This document shows positions 16,290-25,467 of a stretch of 64,000 nucleotides of DNA, in pieces. Source of the DNA: Sphingobacterium endophyticum (GTDB lineage Bacteria > Bacteroidota > Bacteroidia > Sphingobacteriales > Sphingobacteriaceae). A program made the position numbers and the translations under genes. Position 1 is the stretch's first letter. The number at the start of each line of letters is the position of its first letter. The DNA lies in contig NZ_SMMI01000004.1 of NCBI RefSeq assembly GCF_009733535.1, forward strand, positions 434,001-498,000, written 5' to 3'. Under the pieces are notes generated by a model. It did not search any database, had not been told where the DNA came from, and saw nothing but the letters and a program-made list of their open reading frames with translations.

Positions 16290-17534
16290 CTATCTTACTT
16301 TCAATGTTACGATGGTTAAGATGGCTAAGATGATCGACACAATGACAAACCTGGTCACGATCTTAGACTCATGGTAACCTTTTTTCTGGTAATGGTGGTG
16401 CAATGGAGACATTAGGAAAATCCTTCTTCCTTCTCCATATTTTTTCTTGGTGTACTTGAAATAGGATACTTGTAGGATTACCGACAAATTCTCTATCAAG
16501 AAAATTCCACATAACACAGGGATCAACAATTCCTTACGGATCAAGATTGCAAATGCAGCGATAATACCCCCAATTGCCAAACTTCCCGTATCTCCCATAA
16601 ATACCTGCGCAGGGTAGGCATTGTACCATAAAAATCCTGTACATGCTCCAACAAATGCTCCTGCAAAAATTACCAGCTCCCCAGAATTTGGAATGAACAT
16701 GATATTCAGGTAGTCGGCAAAAATGATGTTACCGGATACATAGGCAAGAACAGCTAGGGTTATCCCCATAATTGCTGAGGTACCCGTGGCCAGTCCATCA
16801 ATACCGTCCGTAATATTTGCTCCGTTGGAAACTGCCGTAATAATAAATACAACAACAACTAAGAATACAAAGAACGTTGCCATTGGGCTATTGATACCGA
16901 ATACATCCAAAACTTTGGCGTAATCGAACTCATTGTTTTTATAAAATGGAATGTTTGTCTTCGTTGACTTCACATTCTCTGCGTAAGTTTTCTCGCCTGT
17001 TGACGGATTGATAATAACCTCCACCGGTCTCGAAGAGGTTGGATTTGCTACCGTCTGTCTTGCTACAATTTCCGGATGAAAATACATGGTAATCGCTATC
17101 AAAACTCCCAAACCCACTTGCCCAATAACCTTGAACTTACCCGCTAACCCTTCTTTGTTCTTGCGGAAAACTTTTATGTAATCATCTAAAAATCCAATCG
17201 CACCCATCCAAACCGTCGTGATAATCATCAGAATGATGTAGATATTGTCCAATTTTGCAAAAAGCAAGGTTGGGATTAAAATACCTGCTATGATGATCAA
17301 ACCACCCATTGTTGGAGTTCCCTGTTTCTTCTTCTCCCCTTCTAATCCTAAATCACGAATCGTTTCTCCTACTTGTTTTTGATGCAATAAACGAATCAAT
17401 CGGCTACCGTAAACCGTTGTAATGATCAACGAAAAGATAACTGCCATGGCTGTACGAAACGAGATAAATTGGAACAAACCTGCTCCTGGTATATGTACGT
17501 GCTCGTTAAGCCAAGTGAATAAATAGTATAGCAT
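16290..17534 (-). CDS. mraY: Phospho-N-acetylmuramoyl-pentapeptide transferase
   Basis: 414-residue polytopic enzyme that makes lipid I from UDP-MurNAc-pentapeptide and undecaprenyl phosphate. Signature segments: [14 protein letters not shown] (about 70-83), the catalytic [16 protein letters not shown] (about 115-130), [19 protein letters not shown] (about 235-253) and [12 protein letters not shown] and [16 protein letters not shown] (about 375-390). Compared with the usual 320-360 residues there is an extra periplasmic-side stretch at about 160-205 ([20 protein letters not shown]...), known in Bacteroidota MraY. Lies between murE and murD with 2-5 base gaps. Confidence 0.98.
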   Translation of the reverse strand: MLYYLFTWLNEHVHIPGAGLFQFISFRTAMAVIFSLIITTVYGSRLIRLLHQKQVGETIRDLGLEGEKKKQGTPTMGGLIIIAGILIPTLLFAKLDNIYIILMIITTVWMGAIGFLDDYIKVFRKNKEGLAGKFKVIGQVGLGVLIAITMYFHPEIVARQTVANPTSSRPVEVIINPSTGEKTYAENVKSTKTNIPFYKNNEFDYAKVLDVFGINSPMATFFVFLVVVVFIITAVSNGANITDGIDGLATGTSAIMGITLAVLAYVSGNIIFADYLNIMFIPNSGELVIFAGAFVGACTGFLWYNAYPAQVFMGDTGSLAIGGIIAAFAILIRKELLIPVLCGIFLIENLSVILQVSYFKYTKKKYGEGRRIFLMSPLHHHYQKKGYHESKIVTRFVIVSIILAILTIVTLKVR

Positions 17535-17539
17535 GCAGT

Positions 17540-18997
17540 TTAATTATGTTCGTTAAAAATCTTTATTAATTCCTCTTTGTCATCAAAGTGGTTTTTTACT
17601 CCGTTGATATCTTGATATTTCTCATGACCTTTCCCCGCTACCAAGATCACATCTCCTGGCTGTGCCAAATGAAATGCCGCACGGATAGCCTCTCTTCTAT
17701 CGGTAATCGAGAAAACATTTTTCTTTTTGTCTGCAGGAACACCAACTTCCATCTCCCTGATAATCGTCCCAGGATCCTCCGTCCTTGGATTATCAGATGT
17801 CAATACCACCTTATCGCTCAATCTTGCAGCAACTTCCGCCATCTCAGGTCGCTTGGTCTTATCACGATCGCCGCCACATCCTAAAACCGTTAAAATCTGC
17901 TGACCCGGTTTTCTTAATGACCCAATAGTTTCCAAAACATTTTCGACTGCATCCGGTGTATGTGCATAATCAACAATTGCAACAACCCCTGTTGTCGACT
18001 TCATTGTATCAAATCGCCCTTCAGCTCCTGTTATCTCACTCAATGCCATTAAAACTTTTACAGTTTCTTGTTCCAATAATATGGACGCTCCGTAAACAGC
18101 CAATAGATTATATGCATTGAAATCGCCTACCAGTTTCACCCACACTTCTTGACCATCAACCTGCAACAGCATGCCGTCAAAATGGCTCTCCAATATCTTT
18201 GCTTTAAAGTCCGCCATCTGATGTAAACCATAGGTTTTCTTATGAGCAAATGTATTCTGTAGCATCACCATTCCATTCTTGTCATCAATGTTGGTCAATG
18301 CAAAAGCATACCGGTCTAAATCGTCAAAGAACTTTTTCTTTGCTTTGATATAGTTTGCAAAAGTGCCGTGGAAATCCAAGTGGTCATGTGTAATGTTGGT
18401 GAATATCCCACCGGCAAATTTTAACCCTGCAATTCGTTGTTGAACGATTGCATGTGAACTTACTTCCATAAAGCAATAGTCGCATCCGTCTTCCACCATT
18501 TCCTTTAAAAGGAAATTTAATGAGATCGGATCCGGTGTGGTATGAGTTGCTTCCACAACACGATCACCTATTTGATTCTGTACGGTTGATAACAATCCAA
18601 CATGAAAGCCCAATTTGGTAAACAGGTTAAAAAGCAAGGTCGCAACGGTTGTCTTTCCGTTAGTACCCGTTACTCCGACCAACTTAATTTTTGAGGATGG
18701 ATTACCATAAAATGTTGAAGCCATGACGCCCAATGCATATGCTGAATCTCCAACTAGTACATATACGACATCCTCTTTAATATCTTCTGGTAATTCTTCA
18801 ACTAAAACAACAGACGCTCCTAATTCAATCGCTTTACCAACGAATAGATGCCCATCTGTTTGGTGCCCCCGAACTGCCACAAACATACTGCCCTTAGCAG
18901 CTTTCCTGGAATTCAGGCATAGCGAGCTAACCTCTGTCTCCAGAGACCCACGGTAATCAATTACCGGAATAGCATGTAGCAACTCTTTTAATAACAT
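17540..18997 (-). CDS. murE: UDP-MurNAc-tripeptide synthetase, meso-diaminopimelate type
   Basis: 485-residue Mur ligase adding the third stem residue. P-loop [19 protein letters not shown] (about 108-126); [15 protein letters not shown] (about 154-168); [12 protein letters not shown] (about 344-355). The specificity loop reads [10 protein letters not shown] (about 408-417); the DNPR motif marks meso-diaminopimelate rather than L-lysine enzymes, so the organism should have DAP-type peptidoglycan. Located 2 bases after ftsI and 5 bases before mraY. Confidence 0.98.
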   Translation of the reverse strand: MLLKELLHAIPVIDYRGSLETEVSSLCLNSRKAAKGSMFVAVRGHQTDGHLFVGKAIELGASVVLVEELPEDIKEDVVYVLVGDSAYALGVMASTFYGNPSSKIKLVGVTGTNGKTTVATLLFNLFTKLGFHVGLLSTVQNQIGDRVVEATHTTPDPISLNFLLKEMVEDGCDYCFMEVSSHAIVQQRIAGLKFAGGIFTNITHDHLDFHGTFANYIKAKKKFFDDLDRYAFALTNIDDKNGMVMLQNTFAHKKTYGLHQMADFKAKILESHFDGMLLQVDGQEVWVKLVGDFNAYNLLAVYGASILLEQETVKVLMALSEITGAEGRFDTMKSTTGVVAIVDYAHTPDAVENVLETIGSLRKPGQQILTVLGCGGDRDKTKRPEMAEVAARLSDKVVLTSDNPRTEDPGTIIREMEVGVPADKKKNVFSITDRREAIRAAFHLAQPGDVILVAGKGHEKYQDINGVKNHFDDKEELIKIFNEHN

Positions 18998-18999
18998 AT

Positions 19000-21126
19000 T
19001 TAATTTAATTCTATAAGTACATTCGTACCTGGCTTTAATTTCTGACCAGCTACCAATGATTGATTTACCACTCTTCCTTTTCCCCTGACTGTAGCTTTAA
19101 ATCCAGCGTTCTCCATCGCATAAAGCGCATCAACCAAGCCCATTCCTTTTACGTTCGGAACAACTCCTTCTTTAAATTCTGAAACTGTAAATGCTTCAGC
19201 TGTATGATTCGATGAATCTTTATCCGCAGCAACTATCGAATTCCAGTTAATTGATTGCACACCTAACATTTGGTACACTTTAGCTGTTGCATCCTTCGAT
19301 CCTTTCAATGTATAAGGCACTTTATTTCCTGCAACATTTACTTGGCGGTTGTTGAAGGTTTTGTGTAAGCTTAGGTCATTTGCGTAGACCATATCTGCCA
19401 GCTCTCTAAATACTGGACCTGCTACAGAACCTCCATAATATCCATTTCTTGGATTACGGATAACCACAATCATTGAATATTTAGGGTTTTCAGCTGGAAA
19501 ATACCCCGCAAATGAAGATTGGTATCTCCTCGCTCCATATCCCTTCGCGCCATCTGCCATTTGTGCTGTACCAGTTTTACCAGCAGAACTATATAATGGA
19601 CTCCTCAATCTTTTACCTGTACCCTCCGTCATCACGCCTTCCATCATTTTCTGCATTTTTCCAACAGCTTCCTTCGAGGCAATCTGTTTATTGATTACAC
19701 GTGCTTCGAATTTCTTTACCGTCGTTCCTAAATGCTGAATTTCTTTTACAAATAATGGAGCTACCATTTTACCATCATTAGCAACTGCATTAAACAAGGT
19801 TAAAGTTTGCAATGGAGTCAATTTCAACTCATAGCCATAAGCCATTTGTACCAATGACAATTTACTCCATGATCTACTATCTGGCATTTTCACCCAAGGA
19901 TTCGCTTCTCCTGGAATTTGCAATCCTAACGGTTGAGCCATACCCCATTCATGTAATTTCCCAGTGAATTTCTCTGGATTCTTACCATAATGCGTTCCAA
20001 TTGTCTTAGCAACACCTACGTTTGAGGATTCTTCAAATGCTTCCTTGATCGTCACTTTAGATTTCTTTGGCGGATGTGAATCCTTAATAGTATGCCCCGG
20101 AACTTTCCAAGTACCATTTCCGATATCAATGACCGTACTGGTATCTACCATATTATCATCTAGTGCAACTAAATAGGAAGCAACTTTAAATGTTGAACCT
20201 GGATCAGCACCCTGCGCAATTGCATAATTAAACTTCTCCCTATACACACCTTCACTATCCCTCGTAAAATTGGCAATGGCTCTAACCTCACCGGTCTCAA
20301 CCTCCATCAATACCACACAGCCATTATCAGCATTACTCTGAATCAATTGCTTCTCCAATGCGCGCTGTGCCATGTCTTGCATATTCACGTCAATAGTTGC
20401 AATGATATCTGAACCATCCGTAGGAGCAACTTCAATCTCTCGGTTCACCGGAATCCAGACACCGCCTGCTATACGCTGCATTAACTGAACACCACTTTTC
20501 CCTTCGATGTAATCCCCATAAGCACCTTCCAACCCTACTCTTACCGTATCACCTTTACTGTTTTTATATCCAATGGTACGTGCCGCCAGATTGGTAAATG
20601 GTAGAATACGCTTATTCTCTCTTACCGCTATCAAAGAACTCGAGAACCTTTCTTTCTCTTCTTTAAAATTCCTCAACAAAGGAAAGGTCTTCAAGACCTT
20701 CAATTGCTGATGGGATACATCACGTTTAATCAATACGTAACGCATCTTTTTTGACCTTGCCTCCTTTAATTGAGTCAAGTATTGTCTAGCCGATTTGTCT
20801 CCAAAAAAAGTGGAAAGCTTATTGGCCAAAGAATCCACCCGAGCATTGAAAATATCATTATGCTCGGATGGAATGGCCATCGCATCAAACCGTATTTCAT
20901 ATTCCGGAACAGAAGTAGCCAGTAAACTTCCGTCATTGGAATAAATATTTCCTCTCGCAGCTTCAATCACTCGCTCACGGATCGTCAAACTATCCGCAAT
21001 CTCTCTCCACTTGTCACCATCCACGTATTGCAAGTGCAATAACTTGCCAAATACCATTAAAGCACCAAAAACCATCAGGCCGAACGCCAGGTACACCCTA
21101 ATTAATATGGACTTCCTAATATTCAT
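19000..21126 (-). CDS. ftsI: Septal peptidoglycan transpeptidase FtsI (PBP3) with PASTA domain
   Basis: 708-residue class B penicillin-binding protein, partner of FtsW. One N-terminal transmembrane segment (about 9-28), dimerisation domain (about 45-220), then the transpeptidase: S-x-x-K in DPGSTFKVASYL (about 308-320), S-x-N in FEESSNVGVAKT (about 366-377) and KTGT in SSAGKTGTAQMADG (about 514-527). A single C-terminal PASTA domain (about 648-708, VVPNVKGMGLVDALYAMENAG) is present; it is absent from E. coli FtsI but common in Bacteroidota and Firmicutes PBPs. 19 bases after ftsL. Confidence 0.97.
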   Translation of the reverse strand: MNIRKSILIRVYLAFGLMVFGALMVFGKLLHLQYVDGDKWREIADSLTIRERVIEAARGNIYSNDGSLLATSVPEYEIRFDAMAIPSEHNDIFNARVDSLANKLSTFFGDKSARQYLTQLKEARSKKMRYVLIKRDVSHQQLKVLKTFPLLRNFKEEKERFSSSLIAVRENKRILPFTNLAARTIGYKNSKGDTVRVGLEGAYGDYIEGKSGVQLMQRIAGGVWIPVNREIEVAPTDGSDIIATIDVNMQDMAQRALEKQLIQSNADNGCVVLMEVETGEVRAIANFTRDSEGVYREKFNYAIAQGADPGSTFKVASYLVALDDNMVDTSTVIDIGNGTWKVPGHTIKDSHPPKKSKVTIKEAFEESSNVGVAKTIGTHYGKNPEKFTGKLHEWGMAQPLGLQIPGEANPWVKMPDSRSWSKLSLVQMAYGYELKLTPLQTLTLFNAVANDGKMVAPLFVKEIQHLGTTVKKFEARVINKQIASKEAVGKMQKMMEGVMTEGTGKRLRSPLYSSAGKTGTAQMADGAKGYGARRYQSSFAGYFPAENPKYSMIVVIRNPRNGYYGGSVAGPVFRELADMVYANDLSLHKTFNNRQVNVAGNKVPYTLKGSKDATAKVYQMLGVQSINWNSIVAADKDSSNHTAEAFTVSEFKEGVVPNVKGMGLVDALYAMENAGFKATVRGKGRVVNQSLVAGQKLKPGTNVLIELN

Positions 21127-21145
21127 CTTTTGGTTTTTCTTAATT

Positions 21146-21556
21146 TTATTTTACTTCCCTTACTATCTCTAACTTAATTGGCGGTTCGGTTCTTTCTTTC
21201 AAACCTAATGTATCCGCACGTTTGGCAATCTCTGTCTGGGTTGTCAATTTCATCAACTCCGCATTCAGTGATTTATAATCCCATCCCAGCTCCTTCACCT
21301 CCCTACCCAACTTATCAATCCTTCTTACAGTATTTTCTGCCAAATGGCGGTTCGTAATATATAGCAACCCTAAAAAGGCAAGAAATGCCACAAAAGGCAA
21401 GTTCTTAGCAACTAAATAGGTAGAAATCTTTTTCTGCGAAAAGAAGGTTTTCAGGAAGTTCTCGGTCTCCTCGACCTTCTCCTCCAATGCATCAGACATC
21501 TCCTCTTGCACTTCCTCACTTAGCTCTTTTTGCTTTATAGTATTTTTCTTTGCCAT
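21146..21556 (-). CDS. ftsL: FtsL-like division protein
   Basis: 136-residue bitopic membrane protein. It has a charged cytoplasmic N-terminus (about 1-50, Lys/Glu-rich), one transmembrane segment (about 51-68, LPFVAFLAFLGLLYITN) and a periplasmic coiled coil (VRRIDKLGREVKELGWDYKSLNAELMKLTTQTEIAKRADTLGL). Sequence identity to classical FtsL is low, as is usual; the call rests on topology, the terminal 'RADTLGLKERTEPP' pattern and its place between rsmH and ftsI. FtsL links FtsQ and FtsB to FtsWI activation. Confidence 0.85.
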   Translation of the reverse strand: MAKKNTIKQKELSEEVQEEMSDALEEKVEETENFLKTFFSQKKISTYLVAKNLPFVAFLAFLGLLYITNRHLAENTVRRIDKLGREVKELGWDYKSLNAELMKLTTQTEIAKRADTLGLKERTEPPIKLEIVREVK

Positions 21557-21568
21557 ATTCCTACGCTA

Positions 21569-22480
21569 CTATATTTTCTCCGCAATCCTCAACTTCGCAC
21601 TTCGCGCTCTGTTATTCTGCTTCACCTCATCCTCCGACGCAACGATCGCTTTTCTACTTATCACTTTAAATGGCTTAATTTCATTTCCAAAAAAATCCTT
21701 CTCAACCTCTCCCTTAAACTTTCCTTTGGCCAGGAAATTTTTCACCAACCTATCCTCTAAGGAATGATAAGACATCACCACCAATCTTCCCTCTGGCTTC
21801 AAAACAGAAACTGTCTGTTCTAAAAACTCCTGCAATGCCTCAAGCTCCCTGTTTACTTCAATTCGCAAAGCCTGAAATACCTGAGCATGATACTTATGCT
21901 CTTTCCCTCTTGGCACTAGCTTTTGAATTGCACCCTTCAACTCAGCTACCGTTTGGATTTCATTGCTCAATCTGCTCGTAACAATAGTCTTCGCCAACGA
22001 TTTTGCATTTTGAATCTCACCGTACATCCCGAAAATCCTGTGCAAATCCTCCTCAGCATAGGTATTTATCACCTTACGCGCATCCAAATCCGATACCTGA
22101 TCCATTCGCATATCCAGATCCGCATCAAAACGGATAGAAAAACCGCGATCCGCAGCATCAAACTGATGTGATGAAACTCCTAAATCAGCTAAAATCCCAT
22201 CAACCTGTTTCACCCCTTCAAGACGTAAATAATTTTTTAAGAACTTAAAATTCTGATGGATCAATGTAAACCTCTCATCAGGCAGTGCATTTTTGATAGC
22301 ATCAGGATCTTGATCAAAAGCGATCAATCTTCCCTCAGGTCCCAAATGCTTCAGAATTTCTTTCGAATGTCCGCCGCCACCAAATGTCACATCTACATAA
22401 ATCCCGTTTGGTTTTATAGCTAGTGCTTCAATACACTCCCGGAGCATAACCGGAACATGATAACCAATCTCGTTACTCAT
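21569..22480 (-). CDS. rsmH: 16S rRNA (cytosine-1402-N4)-methyltransferase
   Basis: SAM-dependent enzyme that methylates C1402 in the 16S decoding centre. I place the start at the ATG at 22480 (MSNEIGYHVPVMLRE), giving 303 residues, because family members begin just before YHxPVML; an upstream ATG at 22504 is possible. Motif I is YVDVTFGGGGHSKEIL (about 29-44); GILADLGVSSHQFD (about 95-108), RGFSIRFDADLDMRMD and VMSYHSLEDRLVKNF (about 235-249) are RsmH signatures. The chosen start overlaps the mraZ stop by 8 bases (ATGAGTAA). Confidence 0.97.
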   Translation of the reverse strand: MSNEIGYHVPVMLRECIEALAIKPNGIYVDVTFGGGGHSKEILKHLGPEGRLIAFDQDPDAIKNALPDERFTLIHQNFKFLKNYLRLEGVKQVDGILADLGVSSHQFDAADRGFSIRFDADLDMRMDQVSDLDARKVINTYAEEDLHRIFGMYGEIQNAKSLAKTIVTSRLSNEIQTVAELKGAIQKLVPRGKEHKYHAQVFQALRIEVNRELEALQEFLEQTVSVLKPEGRLVVMSYHSLEDRLVKNFLAKGKFKGEVEKDFFGNEIKPFKVISRKAIVASEDEVKQNNRARSAKLRIAEKI

Positions 22481-22943
22481 TGCCGTCTCCGAAGTTAAAT
22501 CCACCCATTACTTCCTCAGCCAAAGCAGAGAAGTCATCATCCATACCTCCGTCCATCATTTTTTCATATTCATCTTTCGCCCAAACCTCAATCTTATCAA
22601 ACTGACATTGCATAAACACATCACCTTGAATTCCCGCATACTCCAACAATGATTTTGGCAATAGAACCCTTCCCGCTGAGTCAAGAGATAATTCCGTTGC
22701 CCCACGCATAAACTGACGAATGAAGTTTCTATTCTTCACATTGTACTGGTTTAATTTGGACAACTGAAGCATCTTTTTGCTCCACTCCTCTTTCGTATAG
22801 ATCGTCAAATTCTTCTCAAAACCACGATTCACAACAAGCCCTTCACGCTCTACATCAGGCAATTGCCTTTTGAGCGCTGCAGGAACCACCATTCTTCCTT
22901 TGGTGTCCAACTTGCATTCGAATTCTCCGATTAATTGAATCAT
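22473..22943 (-). CDS. mraZ: Transcriptional regulator MraZ
   Basis: 156-residue double-AbrB (SpoVT) protein that binds TGGG-type direct repeats upstream of its own gene and controls the dcw operon. Two DxxGR motifs are clear: CKLDTKGRMVVPAALKR (about 10-26) and LSLDSAGRVLLPKSLLEY (about 88-105). Length is typical for Bacteroidota. It is the first gene of the operon, and three 10-bp spaced GTGGG repeats lie 44 bases upstream of its ATG, which supports autoregulation. Confidence 0.97.
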   Translation of the reverse strand: MIQLIGEFECKLDTKGRMVVPAALKRQLPDVEREGLVVNRGFEKNLTIYTKEEWSKKMLQLSKLNQYNVKNRNFIRQFMRGATELSLDSAGRVLLPKSLLEYAGIQGDVFMQCQFDKIEVWAKDEYEKMMDGGMDDDFSALAEEVMGGFNFGDGNE

Positions 22944-22987
22944 TTACTTGACTTCTACTCTAATATTAATGTAAAAGTATACACTTT

Positions 22988-23014
22988 CTCCCACAATCTC
23001 CCACAATGCCCCAC
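22988..23014 (-). promoter_or_regulatory. MraZ box upstream of the dcw operon
   Basis: On the minus strand three direct repeats GTGGGGC (23014-23008), GTGGGAG (23004-22998) and GTGGGAG (22994-22988) occur at exact 10-base spacing, each followed by ATT or AAA. This matches the known MraZ operator (TGGGN repeats with 5-base spacers). A possible -7 element lies just downstream (TACTTTTA, about 22982-22975), so bound MraZ would cover the -33 region. Confidence 0.85.
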
Positions 23015-23188
23015 AAAAAAGTTTTCCACATAGCATATCCGCCACAAAAAAGCCGTTTAATACATCAAAAACGCATAATAATATTGAAATACAATAAATT
23101 AACTTTTGTAAAATGATTCGCAATTTCCGCTCAAAACCAAGTCAAATTCCTTGTTTTTAAGGAATTGAATTCCCCAAAATCATCATTT

Positions 23189-23226
23189 GTGGGGCAAAGT
23201 GGAGGAACGTGTAGGAAGAGTGGGGC
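23189..23226 (+). repeat. Second, opposite-strand MraZ-box-like array
   Basis: On the plus strand GTGGGGC (23189), GTGGAGG (23199), GTGTAGG (23209) and GTGGGGC (23220) recur at 10, 10 and 11 base spacing. The first and last units equal the first unit of the MraZ box. The array faces aspS, 293 bases from its ATG. Whether MraZ binds here is unknown. Confidence 0.5.
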
Positions 23227-23233
23227 ATCCCCC

Positions 23234-23384
23234 AGTTTTGGTCGGGTTTTAGTCGAGTTTCGCTCGTGTCTCATCCGCAGCATATCAGGACATAATCCAC
23301 AGCTCGTCCGGATTTTTCCGGACGAGGTCATAACAAGTTCTTTATAAGGTGCGGACTATTCACGACCAAAACACGATCAAAACT
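23234..23384. repeat. Inverted arms of 11-bp phased repeats around a hairpin
   Basis: Left arm AGTTTTGGTCG, GGTTTTAGTCG, AGTTTCGCTCG (23234, 23245, 23256), then TGTCTCATCCG (23267), an 11-base tandem series. The right arm, read on the minus strand from 23384, is AGTTTTGATCG, TGTTTTGGTCG, TGAATAGTCCG. The outer 22 bases of both arms match at 19 positions. Inside, TCCGCA (23274-23279) faces TGCGGA (23350-23355), and CTCGTCCGGA/TCCGGACGAG (23303-23312 with 23317-23326) makes a perfect 10-bp hairpin with a TTTT loop. Confidence 0.6.
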
Positions 23385-23518
23385 ACTTCCAAACCTGAAA
23401 GAAACCCTAGAAATCCTGCCAAATATCCTATCCCATTATATATGGACCTTATTCGATTAATATTCTTTATTCTCGCATAAATGCAATAATTTTGTAGGTC
23501 AATAAAATTGAGATAATC

Positions 23519-25273
23519 ATGCACAGAACCCATACTTGTGGCGAATTAAGAATTGAAGATTTAGGAAAAACCGTAACCCTGAGTGGATGGGTACAAAAAT
23601 CACGTGACTTAGGAGGAATGACCTTCATAGACGTACGTGATCGTTATGGAATTACGCAGTTAACATTCAACAGTGAGGATGATGAGTCTTTACGCAGCCA
23701 TGCTCGTGAATTGGGCAGAGAGTATGTTATTAAAGTGACTGGAACTGTAATCGAACGTTCTAGTAAAAACCCAAAACTCCCAACAGGAGATATAGAAATT
23801 AAGGTTAGCAACTTGGAAATTTTGAATGAATCAAAACTTCCTCCTTTTACTATAGAAGATGAAACCGATGGTGGTGAAGATATTCGTATGAAGTATCGTT
23901 ACTTGGATATTCGCAGAAACCCGGTTAAAAACAGTTTATTGTTCCGTCACAAAGTGACCCAAGAGGTAAGAAATTATTTATCTAGTTTAGATTTCTGTGA
24001 AATCGAAACTCCTTATCTAATAAAATCTACTCCTGAAGGTGCACGTGACTTTATTGTCCCTTCACGAATGAACCCAGGACAATTTTATGCATTACCACAA
24101 TCACCACAGACCTTCAAACAACTGTTAATGGTGGGTGGAATGGATAAATATTTCCAAATTGTGAAATGTTTCCGTGATGAGGACTTAAGAGCAGATAGAC
24201 AGCCTGAGTTTACCCAGATTGACTGTGAAATGTCTTTCGTTGAACAAGAGGACATTTTAAATGTTTTTGAGGGGATGACACGTCACTTATTAAAAACAAT
24301 CCACGGAATTGAAATCAATCAGTTTCCAAGAATGACATTTGACGAAGCTATGCGTACCTACGGTAATGACAAACCGGATATCCGATTTGGAATGAAGTTC
24401 GGTGAGCTAAATGCCGTAGCTCAAAACAAGGATTTTGCAATATTCAACAACTCAGAACTTGTAGTTGGTATTGCTGTACCTAGTGCAGCGTCTTACACCA
24501 GAAAGCAAATCGATGAATTGGTTGATTGGGTAAAGCGTCCACAAGTTGGGGCATCTGGAATGGTCTATGTCAAATGTGAAGCGGATGGAACATTCAAATC
24601 ATCAGTTGACAAATTCTATGATCAAGAAGATTTAGCGAAATGGGCTGAAGTTACTGGCGCGCAAGCGGGAGATTTAATCTTGGTTCTTTCTGGTCCTGCC
24701 AATAAAACAAGGGCACAATTAAGTGCTTTACGGATGGAATTGGGCAATCGTTTAGGTTTACGTAAATCCAATGAATTTGCACCCCTATGGGTTGTTGATT
24801 TTCCACTGTTGGAATGGGACGAGGAAACAGAGCGTTACCATGCCATGCACCACCCGTTCACATCACCTAAATTAGAAGATATGCCTTTGTTGGATACCGA
24901 TCCTGGAAAAGTTAGGGCAAATGCGTACGATTTAGTTTTAAATGGAAATGAAATTGGAGGTGGTTCAATCCGTATCCATGATAAGGACATGCAAGCCTTG
25001 ATGTTTAAGCATTTAGGATTCACACCGGAACAAGCACAAGCACAGTTTGGATTCTTAATGAATGCGTTTCAATATGGCGCTCCACCGCATGGAGGATTGG
25101 CATTCGGATTAGACCGATTGACAGCGATCCTTGGAGGTCAAGAAACAATCCGTGATTTTATTGCATTCCCTAAAAATAACTCTGGCCGCGATGTAATGAT
25201 CGACGCTCCGGCAAATATTGCAAAAGAACAATTGGATGAATTAAGCATTAGCTTAATTGAACAAAAAAAATAA
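23519..25273 (+). CDS. aspS: Aspartyl-tRNA synthetase
   Basis: 584-residue class IIb synthetase charging tRNA-Asp. N-terminal OB anticodon-binding domain (about 1-105, [21 protein letters not shown]), class II motif 2 [18 protein letters not shown] (about 221-238), a bacterial-type GAD insertion (about 300-415), and motif 3 [21 protein letters not shown] (about 521-541). [15 protein letters not shown] marks the aspartate site region. Whether it is discriminating (Asp only) or non-discriminating cannot be settled by eye. It is a monocistronic unit: a -7-like TAATTTTG at 23487-23494 precedes it and a terminator follows. Confidence 0.97.
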   Translation: MHRTHTCGELRIEDLGKTVTLSGWVQKSRDLGGMTFIDVRDRYGITQLTFNSEDDESLRSHARELGREYVIKVTGTVIERSSKNPKLPTGDIEIKVSNLEILNESKLPPFTIEDETDGGEDIRMKYRYLDIRRNPVKNSLLFRHKVTQEVRNYLSSLDFCEIETPYLIKSTPEGARDFIVPSRMNPGQFYALPQSPQTFKQLLMVGGMDKYFQIVKCFRDEDLRADRQPEFTQIDCEMSFVEQEDILNVFEGMTRHLLKTIHGIEINQFPRMTFDEAMRTYGNDKPDIRFGMKFGELNAVAQNKDFAIFNNSELVVGIAVPSAASYTRKQIDELVDWVKRPQVGASGMVYVKCEADGTFKSSVDKFYDQEDLAKWAEVTGAQAGDLILVLSGPANKTRAQLSALRMELGNRLGLRKSNEFAPLWVVDFPLLEWDEETERYHAMHHPFTSPKLEDMPLLDTDPGKVRANAYDLVLNGNEIGGGSIRIHDKDMQALMFKHLGFTPEQAQAQFGFLMNAFQYGAPPHGGLAFGLDRLTAILGGQETIRDFIAFPKNNSGRDVMIDAPANIAKEQLDELSISLIEQKK

Positions 25274-25291
25274 TCGAAAAACATGATTTGT

Positions 25292-25328
25292 AAAGAGCGA
25301 TTATCCAATTCGGGTAATCGCTCTTTTT
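25292..25328 (+). terminator. Terminator after aspS
   Basis: A 15-bp stem (25292-25306 with 25312-25326, one G-U pair) with a 5-base loop is followed by a T run. It starts 19 bases past the aspS stop codon. Confidence 0.88.
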
Positions 25329-25467
25329 AATTTAAGGTATTTCTTTTTTATAAACAGTTTGGATTTTATACACATTTTTCAATCAATAACAGATAATTTT
25401 TTATCTTTAAAATTGGTTGATTTTCACATTCAACAATTAATTTTGCATTAAGCGACAGAACATCCCT

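Larger units (their letters stand above)
22944..23518. other. Intergenic region between mraZ and aspS, rich in repeats
   Basis: 575 bp with no convincing gene. From left: MraZ box (22988-23014); TTTTCCACA (23022-23030); an 8-bp hairpin AATTCCTT/AAGGAATT (23145-23152 with 23159-23166); four GTGGGG-like repeats on the plus strand (23189-23226); nested inverted 11-bp repeats (23234-23384) around a 10-bp hairpin; and a -7-like TAATTTTG at 23487-23494 reading into aspS. The 23190-23340 stretch looks richer in GC than its flanks. The possible 66-codon minus-strand frame at 23131-23331 was rejected as chance. Confidence 0.7.

Noticed and set aside
23131..23331. 66-codon minus-strand ORF in the mraZ-aspS gap
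   Set aside because: It is composed largely of the repeat array and hairpin sequence; no family likeness, no promoter, and biased toward Cys/Pro/Arg by the repeats.
23189..23384. CRISPR-like spacing in repeated units
   Set aside because: Repeats are 7-11 bases with 0-4 base gaps and no spacers; no cas genes anywhere in the window.
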